From Jaenimonas drosophilae (taxonomy: Eukaryota > Euglenozoa > Kinetoplastea > Trypanosomatida > Trypanosomatidae): DNA of 56,638 nucleotides. Positions 55,743-56,638 of this stretch are shown here, piece after piece. Numbering within the stretch: the stretch's first letter is position 1; each line of letters begins with the position of its first letter. Location: positions 1 through 56,638 of the forward strand of contig JASAON010001569.1 in assembly GCA_030849065.1 (NCBI GenBank), given 5' to 3'. Made by a program: the position numbers and the translations under genes. The notes under the pieces were generated by a model that saw nothing but the letters and a program-made list of their open reading frames with translations, was not told where the DNA came from and made no database searches.

Positions 55743-56638
55743 GCGCTGCGCCCCCCGCCAACGCCGCCCCCCGGCCAGGAAATTTCCCCCACGCGCGGGG
55801 ACCCGACGTTTTGGAAAACGAGCGCGGCCGCGGCGCGCGCGCCGCCGGCCGTTGCGAGGAAATGGGCCGCCAGAAACGGGGCCCGCCGCACCCCCGGCTT
55901 GCGCCGCGCAATTTTTGATGAATTCCGGCGCGGTTGCGCGCAGGGTTCTGCGCGGGCCCTTTTTCGCGCATTCCGATTGGGGGGAACCGCGCGCCATTGG
56001 CGCGGGGCTCTTGTTTTCGCAGCCAAACGGGGGCGTCACGCCAAGCCATGCAGAGCATGTGGAGCAGGAGAAGAATGCCATAATGCAGCTGGACTGCTGA
56101 ACGCGTTGCGCTCACTATTCTATGCAGATCACATTGCCTCACCATCGCTTCGGTTCCTTTGGCTGTGGCTTTGCCCCCTCCTTTTGAGAAAGGGGACGGC
56201 ATTCGTTCGGAATGTTCCCAGTGGCTGAAACAATGAAAAGAGAGATTTTCTACTGTTTTTCCTTGTCGATTATTGTTTATATTTTGTTTTTTTGCAGGCG
56301 TCGGCGCCCTGCCCTTTAAGGGTTGCGGCGGCCGTTTGCACGGTCCAATTTTAGTAAAGATAGTTAGGAAAATGCTCTATTTTTATTGCGCCTTGGTTGT
56401 TACAGAGGTTGGGGTATAGGGGGAAGGGGTGGAAAAAATTGTTTCCCCCGCCTAAGAGAAGGCGCGAACTTGACTGGCTTTTGGGGATGGGGGAAATGAG
56501 GGTTAGGTGTGTTTTGTCCCGGGTGTTGGTGGGCATATTTCCATTTCCATTGTTCCAACCCCTTCCAAGAACCGCACGAGGCGCAAGTGGCGCCCGATAA
56601 CTTCGCATCGATTCAGTGTATCGCGGGGGGGGGGGGGG
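55364..56638. other. Contig-end region, partly low-quality sequence
   Basis: Bases 55364-55540 look like a normal 3' flank. From about 55551 there are C runs of up to roughly 25 bases (55552-55564, 55687-55710, 55718-55742) and very GC-rich sequence with doubled letters to about 56030. Bases 56030-56300 look normal, with a T tract and TTGCAGG acceptor at about 56286-56299, and the end is a G run (56627-56638). Open frames here are Gly/Pro/Arg homopolymers on both strands and have no support. Confidence 0.6.

Noticed and set aside
55542..56228. 228-codon + frame and several minus frames at the contig end
   Set aside because: Products are Pro, Gly and Arg homopolymers from C/G runs in low-quality sequence.

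Overview
This window looks like part of a kinetoplastid (Euglenozoa) nuclear genome. Every convincing gene lies on the + strand, none has a visible intron, and neighbouring coding regions are unrelated in function. Most starts are preceded by a polypyrimidine tract and an AG dinucleotide, the signature of trans-splicing of a polycistronic transcript. The lineage marker is a tandem pair of kinetoplast-type ATP-dependent DNA ligases (LIG k family), which belong to the mitochondrial DNA machinery of kinetoplastids. I cannot name the genus from sequence alone. The absence of strand switches means the whole window fits inside one directional gene cluster, so neighbours are co-transcribed but not functionally linked as in a bacterial operon.

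Layout. 1-108 is the 3' end of an unidentified gene. 285-16 kb is gene-dense: an mS38-like mitoribosomal candidate, an unknown protein, the two DNA ligases (the second broken by an N and a frame slip at 5574), a thioredoxin-fold protein with a degraded active site, a GNL1-type circularly permuted GTPase, prefoldin subunit 3, an unknown 669-residue protein and a WD40 protein with an N-myristoylation-like start. 16.5-27 kb holds a membrane J-protein (probably also frame-damaged at its end), a histidine-rich abundant-type protein and a 1976-residue MORN/FYVE protein. 27-37 kb is gene-poor, with a stand-alone NCB5OR-like cytochrome b5 protein and an unknown 598-residue protein separated by 1.5-3.4 kb of T-rich, coding-poor DNA. 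37-55 kb is dense again: farnesyltransferase beta, COG7, a PhoD-like type I membrane protein lacking catalytic residues, a lysine-methyltransferase-like protein, a 67-residue small gene, a protein with an internally duplicated leucine-rich module, a large disordered protein, an ABHD11-like hydrolase, an RRM protein and a prostaglandin E synthase 2-like protein.

The last kilobase (about 55,540 to the end) contains long C and G homopolymers and distorted GC-rich sequence typical of a poor contig end; no gene there is credible.

Several products are probably mitochondrial (both ligases, the mS38-like protein, the thioredoxin-fold protein, and possibly ABHD11- and PTGES2-like proteins). Others serve Golgi tethering (COG7), protein prenylation (FTase beta), cytoskeletal protein folding (prefoldin) and phosphoinositide-membrane or cortex organisation (MORN/FYVE). 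All starts were chosen as ATG codons near a plausible splice acceptor. No tRNA, rRNA, mobile element or CRISPR array was recognised by eye.
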